From assembly GCA_947044405.1 (NCBI GenBank), contig CAMRHE010000013.1:372001-436000 (forward strand): a DNA stretch of 64,000 nt. Direction: 5' to 3'. A program made the translations under genes and the position numbers. Source of the stretch: Leptodactylus fallax. Lineage: Eukaryota; Chordata; Amphibia; Anura; Leptodactylidae. The notes under the pieces were generated by a model, which saw nothing but the letters and a program-made list of their open reading frames with translations, made no database searches and was not told the DNA's origin. Position 1 is the stretch's first letter; every line of letters starts with the position of its first letter. Shown piece after piece: positions 32,656-43,576 of the stretch.

Positions 32656-33778
32656 TATAGGTTTCACCTTCACAATTCTTGCATCCGTTGAACTTGTGAG
32701 TTTTTGGATAATTTCTGCTTGACTTTCTTTGCAGGATATCAGAATTGCCTCCCAGAGCTGGTGTTTTGATGTCAACTGCCTCCCACCATCAAAGATCTTT
32801 TGCTTGAGGATTCTCCAAAGGTTCTCAATATGTTTGAGGTCAGGGGAGGATAGTGGCCACATCATGAGTTTTTCTCCTTTTATGCCCATAGCAGACAATG
32901 ACTCTTTATGTATTCTTTACTGCATGAGATGGTGCATTGTCATGCATGAAGATGATTTTGCTACGGAAGGCACAGTTCTTTTTTTTTTGTACCATGAAAG
33001 AAAGTAGTCAGTCAGAAACTCTATATACTTTACAGAGGTTATTTTCACACCTTCAGTGATCCGAAAGGGGCTTACCAGCTCTCTCCCCATGATTTCGGCC
33101 CAAAACATGATTCCACCACCTCCTTTCTGACTTTACAACCTTGCAGCCTTGTTGGGACAAGGTGGCCATCCACCAACCATCCACTACTCCATCCATCTGG
33201 ACCATCTAGGGTTGCACAGCACTCACCAGTAAACAAGACTGTTTGGAAATTAGTCTTCATATATGTCTGGGCAAACTGCAACCATTTCTGCTTGTGAGCA
33301 CTGTTTAGTTTTAACAGAATAGTAGGTTTATGCACAATTGCAAGCCTCTGGAGGATCCTACATCTTGGACTCCAAAGGCACCAGCAGCTTCAAATACCTG
33401 CTTGCTGCTTTGTAATGGTATTTAGCATCTTCTCTCTTAATCTGATGAGTTTGTCTGGCAGAAACATTCCTCATTATGCCTTTATCTGCACAAACCTATC
33501 TGTGCTCTGAATCAGCCACAAATCTCTTCACAGTACAATGATCATGCTTAAATTGTCATGAAAATATGCAATTTTTTTTCATACCTTGTCTAAGACTTTG
33601 CACTTTTTGACGCTTTTTGGCAGGAGAAAGATCCTTTTTCTTTCCCATATTGCTTGAAATTAGTGATCCAAAGAGCCCTGAGACACCACACCATCCAAGA
33701 TTTTAATTGAAAAACAAAAAATTAAATCTTTATGACACTTAAATCCGATTTGCATAATAATCTGGAATGCAGTGTACA
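32656..33778 (-). pseudogene. Tc1/mariner transposase, decayed
   Basis: On the minus strand a Tc1 transposase begins near 33648 (MGKKKDLSPAKK) and ends near 32656 (STDARIVKVK). Recognisable parts: a central block LNSAHKQKWLQFAQTYMKTNF (33240-33310), DGPDGWSSGWLVDGH, FGPKSWGES, and the catalytic Glu region SSPDLKHIENLWRILK near 32830. Frameshifts and stops are present in the N-terminal third and after about 33100. The left inverted repeat with 33679-33778 (GCATTCCAGATTATTATGCA in reverse) is present; the other end is not seen. Normal family length is about 340 residues, so much is kept, but it cannot act. Confidence 0.85.
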
Positions 33779-34426
33779 TGCCATCTCATCTCATATGGGA
33801 ATTTTTTTTGTACATTGCCCAATGATAAATCCATGGCAATGTGCAAGCAGAAACTTAGCTGTGGCTGCACAGGAACAAATGTAGGAACGGCATCTCTAAC
33901 AGCATCTCTAAGTACTCATATGAAAAGGCATTACCATGTTATTTGGCAAAATGGAATTGAAAGTGGCACTGGCAGGAGAAGTGAGCAAGACTATTCTACA
34001 GTTTTTTCCTGTGATCTTTCTTGTAGGCAGGCCACATCTACCCTTAGCACATGGTTGTCATTATCATCATCATCTCCTGTTTTTCCTACTCCTCTTTCTC
34101 TTCCACGGCAGTCAACCATAAGGGTATGTGTGTCCAGGAAACAGCAATGTGCGCCCAGTTCTGTAAGGGCCTATTCACATCTGCATTCGGGTTTCCGTTT
34201 GGGGAGTCCACTTGGGGACCCCCCCGAACAGAAACCTATATGCATAAAAAGTGGTTTACCTGGGAAACCACAAGGAACCCATAGACTATAATGGGGTCTG
34301 TGTAGTTTCAGCTCGGTTTCCGCACGAAGCAAGCGGAGAGGAAAGTGCTGCAAGCAGCACTTTCCTTTCCGCATGTTCTGTGCAGAAGCCAAGCGGAAGC
34401 TACATGGACCCCATTATAGTCTATGG

Positions 34427-35739
34427 CCGTGATGGCGAACCTATGGCACGCCTGCTAGAGAGGGCACGCAGAGCCCTCTCAGTTGGCACGTGCGCCGTCG
34501 CCATTATCGCTCACTAACAGGGAATCCGGTACAGGATTCCCCTTTAGTGAGCGATTGCTTCTTTCAGCTGTATGTGCATATGTGCATACAGATGAAAGCT
34601 GTCAGTGTAGGCCGCGGTCCGTGGAACCGCGGCTTACACTGACCGCAGAGTGTAACCTCTGCCCCGACGCAGACGCAATGACGTAATTCATCAGAAGAAG
34701 AAGGAGGATGCTCTTCGTGGGACTAGGTAAGTAGCATAAACTACTGTGCGGGGGCCTACTGTGGAGCATATACTACTGTATGGGGGAACACTGTGAAAGA
34801 TCTAATACTGTGTGGGGGACACTGAAGCATCTAATACTGTGTGGGGAACACTGAAGCATTTAATAATGTGTGGGGGACACTGAAGCATCTAATACTGTGT
34901 GGGGGACAATGAAGCATCTAATACTGTGTGGGGGACACTGAAACATATATTACTGTGTGGGGGACACTGAAGCATCTAATACTGTGTGGGGGACACTGAA
35001 GCATCTAATAATGTGTGGGGGACACTGAAGCATCTAATACTGTGTGGGGGACAATGAAGCACCTAATACTGTGTAGGGGACACTGAAGCATATACTACTG
35101 TATGGGGGACACTGAAGCATCTAATATTGTGTGGGGGACACTGTGAAGCATCTAATACTGTGTGGGGGGCTTAATGTGAAGCATATACTACTGTGTGGGG
35201 GCCCACTGTGAAGCATATAATGTGGGGGGCCCAAAGTGGAGCATATAATACTGTGCGGGGGCCTCTGTGAAGCATATAATACTGTGTGGGGGCCACTGTG
35301 AAGCATATAATACTGAGTGGGGGCCACTGTGAAGCATATAATACTGAGTGGGGGCCTCTCTGGAGCATATAATACTGTGTGGGGGCCACTCTGGAGCATA
35401 TAATACTGAGTGGGGGCCACTGTGGAGCATATAATACTGTGTGGGGGCAATTGTGGAGCATATAATACTGTCTGGAGGCCACTTCGGAGAGAATTGTACT
35501 ATCTGGGGGCCACTTCGGAGCGTATTGTACTGTGTGGGGGCCCTTCACTATTTATATCACACAGTATGTTTTATAGCAGACATGTGATATTATTACAGGC
35601 TGTAATAACATTGCACGGTCAATATAAAACAGATCCTGGTTAATTTAAGGTTAAATTGCCATGTTGGCACTTTGCGATAATTTAGTGGGTTTTGGGTTGC
35701 AGTTTGGGCACTCGGTCTCTAAAAGGTTCACCATAACTG
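34427..35739. mobile_element. Non-autonomous hAT nested in MITE
   Basis: 1313 bp. Ends CCGTGATGGCGAACC and GGTTCACCATAACTG are inverted with three mismatches in 15. GTCTATGG stands directly outside both ends (34419-34426 and 35740-35747), a perfect 8-bp TSD. Inside: TGACGTAA (34679-34686), AGGTAAGTAG near 34726, and a long minisatellite. No transposase. Confidence 0.88.
34745..35545. repeat. 29-31-bp minisatellite in hAT
   Basis: About 27 imperfect units. The left part has 29-bp units (GTGTGGGGGACACTGAAGCA plus TCTAATACT); the right part has 31-bp units (GTGTGGGGGCCACTGTGAAG plus CATATAATACT). The long reverse-strand ORFs here are repeat artefacts. It is a diverged relative of the arrays at 30740 and 54975. 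Confidence 0.92.
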
Positions 35740-36904
35740 GTCTATGGGGTCCGTGTGTAAACTGCTTTTTATGCGTAGAGGTTCCGAACACAGATGTGAA
35801 CCGGCCCTAACTTAATTTGCACCTGGCCAAGCTGTGGGTGGTGCAGTTATTGCCATACAAGTTAGTGGTTTTCACTACGTTTCATCAACAGATGGCATGT
35901 GCTCACCAGCGATGGCGGATACTTAGCAGCCATTATTTCTTTAGGAAATCTGTCCTTGTTTTATATTACCATGTGTCGGAGAATGTGGGCCTTTTCTTGG
36001 ATATTTCAGTCTGGGGAAAAGTGCATGCCACTGTCAACACGTGGAGCAGCAATTGTGGATAAAGACAATACATGGTTTTCACGGCCACTGTGTCAATGTT
36101 TAGAGCCCAGTGGCCACAGTCCAGAAACAAAACAAGGCCAGGTGCTAGTTCCACCCTGTTTGTGCAGACCCAGTTCACTTTCTCTGGACCATTTCCTGCC
36201 ACAATCTTCACAAGGGCAAGGCATTGCCTCCACTCCTCCTCCTCCCACCTCATTTTATAGGTGTAAGGTGAAGTGCTGCCATACAGTCTTACAATTAATG
36301 AGCCTGGATCAGAGGAGCCACACAGCAGAAGAGCTGCTTTGCTGTATCCTGCAGCAAGTATCAAGCCTCACCAACTCCAAATGGGCAGCGTTGCCAGCGA
36401 AAATGGCACCAATAATGTCGCTGCGCTGCAATTAAGATAAGTAACACAGTATCCCTGTATGATGCATGTTCTTAATCTCATGATTTGCTGCTTATTAACC
36501 TGTATAGTGGCTTAAAAGAGGTACTCTTCATGGTCGAAAAAGTCTCTGCACATTTCAGCTATTCTTAAGTTGCAAAAAGCATTCTGCTCGATTTGCAGCG
36601 GCAAAACAGTCTGCCTTTGGAACGCCTTATTTGCGATGTTGCAACTCAGTGCAACTCCACCTTAAATATACTGGAGCTTCTGTGTGAGAAGCAGAAGGTG
36701 GTAAAATATTACTGCATGCAGCAAACCACAGGAATAATGTGTTACTTTGAGATATGTCATTGGAGGTTCATGAGGAAAGTGTGTTCCATTCTCAAGCCCT
36801 TTGAAGACACCACGAAATTTGTCAGTAGGGAGAACTGCAGCATCAGAAATGTAATCCCTCTATTGTATATCTTACAGGATGCAACAAAGGATGGAAAAAG
36901 ATGA

Positions 36905-37929
36905 ACAGTTTCCATCTCTTAGCCAACGCCCTGAGTTATTGGAGGATCTGGGTCAGGGTTATTATGGTGTAGGAACTGGGACTCCTAGACTGGAAGAGGA
37001 GGAGGAAGTATTCTGGCTCAGAGTAGAGGCTACAGACTTGCATGGAGTCTGTTATGGAGATCTGACTGTAGACCTGAGGGAGACTTCACTGAGGTTATAC
37101 CACTAAACATTACCAGATAGCTAAACTCCTCTGTAAGACACGTGGAAGACGTTCAGATGAAGGTTTATTCAAGTAGAACTCTTGCTAGATGTTGTACAGG
37201 GTGTAAAAAAGATGGTAGTTTTTCAGAGGAGACAGTAAATAAACAACTTGAAGAACCTGGATGATGTCACAGTCAGGGAGGGGGGAATAGAGAGTGAGTA
37301 AGAGAGCAAAGATAGGACAAAATTAGATGAGAAGCACAAGTAAAACAAAGCATGACAATAAACAGTGAAGCACTGTATGCATGACCCAAGGTGGGACATG
37401 ACAGGAAGGTTCTCCCTTGGATGCAGAGGGGGCCTTTGATATGTTACACACATAACCAGGAGAGGAGGCTGACCCTTATTTCTTCCAAGATGATGATTAG
37501 AGATGAGCGAATTTCTCAAAAGTTCGATTCGGCAGTTCGATTTGAAGTTTCCAAAAAATTTGCTTCGATCCGAATTACTTTCCGGCGAATAAACAGCTAT
37601 TTCCGGGCTACAGAAAGCCGGGGTGGGCGGGTGGGTGGCAAAATGCCGGAAGCCCTTGGATGCCATGGTCATGTTTCTCTCTCTCTCTCTCTCTCTCTCT
37701 TCAGCATGGAAAACTTTTATTCATGTAGAAGGATCTGCTAACAGGCAAAGACACGCCTACCCAATCACATCACTAGAGAACATCTTGTGACCGTCTGATG
37801 TCACAAAGGTCCTTACTAAATATTCGTTACTACGAAGCATCAGGAAATCCGGATACCACCACAACTCCAAAACTGTATCCCTAGATATCTCTAGTAATCC
37901 CTAAAATTGGTGATATGTTCCCTCAAAAA
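36905..37929. other. No gene; repeat at 37499 and (CT)n
   Basis: An ORF at 36879-37106 is acidic (EEEEEVFWL) with no recognised domain. From 37499 an AGAGATGAGCGAATTTCTC repeat of a widespread frog type begins. A (CT)n microsatellite occupies 37675-37701. Confidence 0.45.
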
Positions 37930-39540
37930 AAAAAAAGAATAAAATTCTCACATCATAACCTCTGGTCACAATGTGATCCCAATGTGTTAATAACAAGTCT
38001 CTAATGACCCATATCTAATATCCTAATGTGTTTCCCTTCCTGGAGGTTCATCAGGGGACTCACTGAAAAAACATAGTATGTAAAGGTTAACAGACTGACA
38101 ACATACATCGCGCTGATAAAGCATTAGCAAGATTGCATCGCATCATAAAAGTTAAATAACCATTGACTGGAATGGTCAACGCTCCATAGGCAGAATACAG
38201 CATTCAGGAGCACCAATGAAAAGCTCTGATGAGCATGTGATATCACACGCACACAGTGGGTGCAATCTTGGTTTATGCACAGATAGGCGTGTGACGTAGG
38301 AACACCATATCAATGCCCATGTTACACGTGTCATCACGCTGGTGTTTGACATGAAAAAGGCACTATATTGGTGTCCCCTCTTTTATGTCAGTAAAAGATT
38401 AAGTGGAAGGACCATAGATATCAGCACCTATGTACATTTAAAATGTAGAGACTGACCATGTCACCATCAAAGTACCATAGAGGGATGTCCAAACAAAAAT
38501 AGTTGGCTGGACAACGCAGACAATCTACTGCCATCTAAATACAGGTGCAAAATCAGAGAGCAACAAGGTAAAGAAAGAGACTAGTTAAAGCAATATAACA
38601 TGGAGTATGGAAGGTGGACTATTATTAGAAATCAATGCAAAATATCTATAATAACCCGTATTCAAATATTGACCAAATAAGACCTTCCAGGTCAAGGTAA
38701 TTCCTACAAGAACCATTAACAAGGAACAAAACAGTGCTCACAATAAGGTATAAACCATCAAGTATCAGTATCTATATAAAGCTAGAGAAGAAAATTGACT
38801 CACTAAGCCCTAACAGGGTTGCATTTTCATTTTCATCAGTTTCTTTCATTAAAATTTGCTTATCCCAGTCCCCACCTCTGGCAGAGGGTCATACCACCTC
38901 TATAGCACAAAATCTCAGTATTCTGACAATATCTTGATGTTTCTTTCTCACATGGCATGAGATAGGGGTATCACGAGCGTTCCTAACATCCCCTAAGTGG
39001 TCACCTATCCTTCATTACCGTTCCTGTTTAGTCTTGCCTATATATTGTAAAAAAACAACAGCATGTACAAAGGTTGATCGCCTCCTTAGTCCCAAAATTG
39101 GCAAAATCCCTCATACAGAAAATCTCCCTCATCGTATTACTACTGATCTGTCCCTTAACAATCTACCACGTCTAAAAGTAACATTTGTATGGGGGAAAAT
39201 AACATCAGACAGGTCCTTATCTGTTAGCAGAATATTCCAATACCTTCTCCTGATCTGTATCACCCGATCTGTTTGATTATTAAAATTACCCACTATATGT
39301 AACAGCTGCTTATCCGATACCTTGATTGGATGAGAGGACAGGCAAGCTATCAACAGTCTGGAATGACTGGTATCACGGGCATTGCGAAAAGCTTGATTCA
39401 GAACCTCATGGGGATATCCCCTGTTCAGAAACCTACTCTGAAGATGCCTAGCCTGTTTGTAATAGTTAAAAAAAAGTCAAACCAATCTGCATCTATCCAC
39501 TCTGCATGCTGGAAGTAGGCTGTGATTATCCTTATTCTTT
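37930..39540 (-). pseudogene. Penelope-like element remnant with GIY-YIG region
   Basis: Reading the minus strand: an RT-downstream linker region (39510-39360, QSRFLNRGYPHEVLNQAFRN type), then YWNILLTDKDLSDVIFPHTNVTFRRGRLLRD (about 39250-39140), both typical of Penelope-like proteins; then a frame-broken GIY-YIG nuclease-like region (about 39060-38780) where, allowing shifts, a YIGKT start and a later GGDWDKQI block can be read. Lower coordinates look like 3' untranslated sequence, including CCTTCCTGGAGGTTCATCAG near 38037. The RT domain lies outside the remnant or is lost. Many stops; inactive. Confidence 0.65.
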
Positions 39541-40726
39541 ATATTGTCCAAAATAAACAAAGAGGCTATAGGTTCTGTATACAGTCTGGGAAGCTATACT
39601 GTTATATTCTTCATTACACTGTTAGTGTGTGACAGGAGCTGTCTAGCCATCAGAATTAACTGCAAAAGGAGTTTCTGTTAACCCCACGGAAAACGAATGT
39701 TGTATAGCCCATGCAATCATAAAGGAATTGCTGACACATGAATCACACTGTCCATAGGCAATGGCTATGGTCTGATATATATGGTTAGAAGCAGCAAGAA
39801 AAAGAACAGGTGGGACATTGACACATTGAATACCTTAGTGGAACACATAGGAAACTTTAGTTTTTGGTGGAGTGTTCCTTTAGTATTTTCTTCCTGTGTA
39901 TGCCACATTCACAACACTGACATCTATTAATCTCTGACAGGTTACAAAGGTAACCATGGGAGGATTTAATTCTTTCTGATCTACTCTTTTTTAGCTAAAG
40001 ATTGCCGGAGCAGTATTATGTATAGTTTCTAAATATTTTAACATATATGATGTGTCTCCAAATGTGAGATACACAGTAAAACAGAGAATTCAACTGAGGC
40101 ATGAAAGAACTGCAATAACTTTAATGACACTGCAATAAGAAGTAAGAAAAACAAAAGGACAGGTGTTGGGCAAGCCAGGCACATTTGTGCTTGAAGGTAT
40201 AATATCTTATGGAATGGAATATTTATTGCTACAGTACTTGGACACACATTTTAGTAGTAAAGAACCATTTTAAATGTTTTATTATAGTTCCCCTTTAAGT
40301 TATTATGCTTGAAATAAAAACACCTTAGCAAGCATATATATTGGAACAGCACATCTAGTGCACTTTGTAAGCTCTTTGGAAAGAAACTTAGGTGCAGAAT
40401 AACTAAAGAGCATTACCATGCTTAGCATGGCATAAAATATGCTACATTAAAAGCTTGGATACAGTTTTTCACGCTTGCTATGTAAAATTGGATGCAAATG
40501 AGTTCAATATGGAACAAATCATATTCCTTTGTGGTTCTCTAAGCAGTATTGGAGTTCACATTTAGGATGTTATTTGAATCAATTCTAATTTATCCCTATA
40601 ATGGTTGATTTTCTATCTATACTGAAAAGTGAGAAGAAATATTTGTATTGCATTTTAAGGATATAGTTAATTCAATAACAGTTATCTGAAATTAAAATTC
40701 ATACCCTATGACCTTCTCTCTGACCT
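39541..40726. other. No gene recognised
   Basis: AT-rich, low repeat content, no ORF of interest, no transposon ends found. Confidence 0.4.
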
Positions 40727-40925
40727 TGAAAACATAGTTACATAATTGATAAGTTCAACCTATAACCCTACTATGTTGTTCCAGAGAAAGGTAAAATCTT
40801 CTATGTGCTGGACACCAATATTCCCATACTAGGGAAAAAGTTCTTCCTGACTGAAAAATCCTGGATCAACCTCTCATATCCAGAGATCTAATTTCCATAA
40901 CCTGTGCAAAAACTATCCTAAGGCT
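40727..40925 (-). mobile_element. CR1 LINE 3' end, antisense
   Basis: The reverse complement resembles the CR1 3' end at 49270-49375 (CATAGTTACATAATTGATAAGTTCAACCTATAACCCTACT-type text, split here: ACATAGTTACATA at the end, CAACCTATAACCCTAC next). Followed by TTCTTCCTGACT. Non-coding. Confidence 0.6.
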
Positions 40926-40929
40926 AGGT

Positions 40930-41185
40930 TAACATCATCATTGGAGTCTCTGTAGGAGACTCTGTCCCAGATTTCACTTAATATCAGTGGAAAGAAAAGT
41001 TCTGCAAGGAGGACTTTTCTCTCCGCCGATTTCAGTATAAAACCGGTGGACCCCATTATAGTCTATATTGTCCATGGATTTCCACAGGTAACCGCTTTTT
41101 AAGCAGACAGGGTCTCCATCTTTCAGGTTCCCATGCAGACCCGAACGATGGAGACCCAAATGCTAGTGTAAATCTAGTGTAACAG
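40930..41185. repeat. MITE of the GGCTAGGTTAACAT type
   Basis: Left end AGGCTAGGTTAACATCATCA, right end GCTAGTGTAAATCTAGTGTA; the ends are loosely inverted. Internal phrase GGACCCCATTATAGTCTATA is shared with the MITE at 34166 and the copy at 41764. Confidence 0.5.
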
Positions 41186-41763
41186 ATCTGTCTTATCCAA
41201 CATTAATTGTTAGATTAAGTATATACCAATAAATTCATGTTCAGCAGCAATTGAATGATCTAGTGTGTTATGTAACTAGGGCAAGAAAGTCTGATCCTTT
41301 TATGAGAATTTATGCCGTTCTATTTCCTATGTGATGTAAAAGCAGACATTTTAGATCAAAACTGAGCTGTCTAACACATTGCTGCCAGCGTTTTGCATTT
41401 GTGTGCCAATTTGTCTGCTAATATTTAAAAAATGGCTTCAGTTGTTCAGTAGCAATTGATCTAATTTACCAATAAACTACAGAGACTATGTTATATTAAG
41501 AGACAAGCAAAATGTAGATATGATTAAAAGCTGGAAGTGTACTCTTTCTATTTGTAATAAGTAAGGATGGAAAGTAACACTGACAGCACAAGAAGTGTGT
41601 AAGCCTATCCCAGATTCCCAATGACTCAAGTCAAGAAATTGTGTTACTAAAACCTAATCTAAAATGTTAGTATGCAATTGATCTAATGTGTTTAACCTGA
41701 TAAATCCTGATAGAAGGAGAAAAAAAAAACTGCCATTCCATAATAGAATGCAATTGAAATGTT

Positions 41764-41945
41764 AGGCCTGGTTCACATCTGCATTCGGGTTTCCGTTTGG
41801 GGAGTCCGCTTGGGGCCCCCCCGAACAGAAACCTATATGCGTAAAAAAGTGGTTTACCTGGGAAACCCGCGGACCCCATAGACTATAATGGGGTCTGTGT
41901 GGTTTCCGCTCCAAGCAAGCGGAGAGGAAAGTGCTGCTTGCAGAT
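41764..41945. repeat. Partial copy of the MITE at 34166
   Basis: Starts GGCCTGGTTCACATCTGCAT and shares GGGTTTCCGTTTGGGGAGTC and GGGAAACC with 34170-34270. Only the left half is present; it runs into a different frog-type repeat (TCCAACACCGAGAACCCC, GATCAGCTGTTTCAC) at 41946-42080. Confidence 0.75.
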
Positions 41946-42554
41946 CAGCTCGGTGTCCAACACCGAGAACCCCTACTGATCCAGCTTATAAAAATTGATG
42001 GCATATTATTAAGATAGGCCATCAATTTTAGATCGATGGGAGTCCAACTGTCAGGATCACCACAGATCAGCTGTTTCACAGAGCATTGTGTACATGCTGA
42101 CTCTGCACTTCTTACTCACTGTATTCTTGTTAACAGCCATTGTGGTTACTACAGATGTATCCCTTTCAAGTCTATGGGACCCCACTACAGCACCCTACAC
42201 TACTGACTGAAAAGTATCCAATTTCAAAATTAAGTGCAATATTACACAAAACCTCCTCACATAAAAAGGATTTGCTGATTACATAAAAAGAACCTTTCAC
42301 CACCTCCATCAACTCCAACTCTTTGCATCTTTGCAGGGACTGCTCTACTGATTTCAGTGAAATTGGAATGTTTCCTCTAGTCCCCACCATTTCCAAGCAA
42401 TCCATGCTGCTAGTTTCAGCAAATAATTTGGCTGTCTACTGTCAGGTGGGTGGTCCTGAGCTGGAGCAGATAGTCTGGGACTGCCCAACTGACAGTAATT
42501 AGCATAATTAGCATATCATTTGTTGAAATTAACCACATCAACTGCTCAGAAAGA

Positions 42555-42689
42555 TTACTTTGTAAGTCTATTGTTCTCTATTTACTCTTCTTTCTTTTTT
42601 TCCTTCAAGGTGCCTTCCCCGTTAGTCGGAATTGTTACAGCTCTTCTTGTTCATGCATTAAAAACATTATTTTAGAAGCTACAGACATG
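42555..42689. repeat. Direct repeat, first copy
   Basis: A 135-bp segment (TTACTTTGTAAGTCTATTGT ... CTACAGACATG) that recurs at 42974-43106. By eye the only difference is two T in a T-run. The copies start 419 bp apart. Confidence 0.93.
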
Positions 42690-42973
42690 ATATCCTATCA
42701 CAGAAGACAAAAAAACCATTTAAACTTATTGAAAATAAGTATTGAGTAGTTAAGACTCTGCTCTACAGTGTTGATAACATGTTGTCCCACTTTGCTACAT
42801 CTGTACTTCTGCCTAATGTAGCCTTTCTTTTTATTGCTTTCAGATGCATTTCTTCCATTTTATACTACCTGCCATGGCAATAAAATATAGTTTATAAATA
42901 ACTCACCTGGATAGCTCACAATTTGCCGCCAAATTTCTTCAGTACGCTCAATGTTTCTTCAAACACTCTGTGG

Positions 42974-43106
42974 TTACTTTGTAAGTCTATTGTTCTCTAT
43001 TTACTCTTCTTTCTTTTTCCTTCAAGGTGCCTTCCCCGTTAGTCGGAATTGTTACAGCTCTTCTTGTTCATGCATTAAAAACATTATTTTAGAAGCTACA
43101 GACATG
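42974..43106. repeat. Direct repeat, second copy
   Basis: 133-bp second copy of 42555-42689. Neither copy carries transposon ends that I recognise. A local segmental duplication is the simplest explanation. Confidence 0.93.
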
Positions 43107-43520
43107 TTTCCTTGTTAATGAAGTGAGAGCTGACAGCTGGCTCACAATACCTTTCATTTTACTGTCACTCTGCCTCATCTCTCAATGCCTATTTTGTAAC
43201 TAGTTAGGAGCTATGTCACAATTCATTTCAAGTGCTAATTAGCAATATTGCAACCTACTTATAAAGGAGATTCTATTTCTGAACCTTAAGCAAGGATGCA
43301 AGAAATCCAGTACTACACCAAGGTGGAGATTATGTTAAATCCTTGGAAATATGTATCTAGATATCAAGTCTACTGGCAGTAAATGGAAGGATGTAAGGTT
43401 ACATGGCAGCTCTGTTCACTGCTCTTATCACGCACTCAGACCTGGGCCTCCAAGGAAGAACAATACCCCCAATACCCCCACCCACTATTGCCATGTCACT
43501 TGCAGGATCTTACAATTGTA
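43107..43520. other. No gene recognised
   Basis: Ordinary AT-rich sequence before the microsatellite. No coding or repeat ends identified. Confidence 0.4.
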
Positions 43521-43534
43521 ACTCTCTCTCTCTC

Positions 43535-43573
<39 letters not shown>
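43521..43573. repeat. (TC)n-(TA)n microsatellite
   Basis: TC dinucleotides (43521-43536) followed by about 18 TA units, abutting the Tc1 element. Confidence 0.95.

Positions 43574-43576
<3 letters not shown>

Larger units (their letters stand above)
34166..35808. mobile_element. Palindromic MITE carrying a nested hAT
   Basis: Outer ends AGGGCCTATTCACATCTG (34166) and CAGATGTGAACCGGCCCT (to about 35808) are inverted repeats. The MITE proper is 34166-34426 plus 35748-35808; between them lies the hAT at 34427-35739. It contains ATAGACTATAATGGGGTC and its mirror. A partial copy is at 41764-41945 with near-identical text. Confidence 0.75.
33785..36904 (+). pseudogene. BED-finger hAT (ZBED-like) transposase, interrupted
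   Basis: The first part (33785-34130) encodes a BED-type zinc finger (PNDKSMAMCKQ, then LSTHMKRHYH). The sequence is then interrupted by a MITE (34166-35808) holding another hAT. Beyond it, pieces of the hAT catalytic region follow in shifting frames: SHTAEELL near 36320, EKVSAHFSYS near 36540, and an open stretch 36593-36904 with LICDVATQCNSTLNILELL (the family has TRWNST here) and VIPLLYIL. The C-terminal dimerisation region was not found. Stops, frame changes and loss of the Arg-Trp pair make it inactive. A fragment of the same family is at 12900-13330. Confidence 0.7.

Noticed and set aside
33767..34291. 174-codon ORF as a zinc-finger gene
   Set aside because: Only the first third has BED-like residues; the remainder runs into MITE sequence at 34166.
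34745..35545. Regular repeats that could suggest a CRISPR array
   Set aside because: Units are directly adjacent with no unique spacers, in a vertebrate-type context. It is a minisatellite.
35121..35548. Overlapping reverse-strand ORFs up to 125 codons
   Set aside because: They translate the 31-bp minisatellite; all frames show the same repeated residues. Not genes.
36593..36904. Possible host ZBED gene exon
   Set aside because: Surrounding parts of the transposase are broken by stops and the TRWNST motif is altered; no splice-supported gene structure is visible, so a transposon pseudogene is more likely.
37223..37741. Opposed ORFs of 149 and 116 codons
   Set aside because: They cross the AGAGATGAGCGAA repeat and a CT run; no domain.
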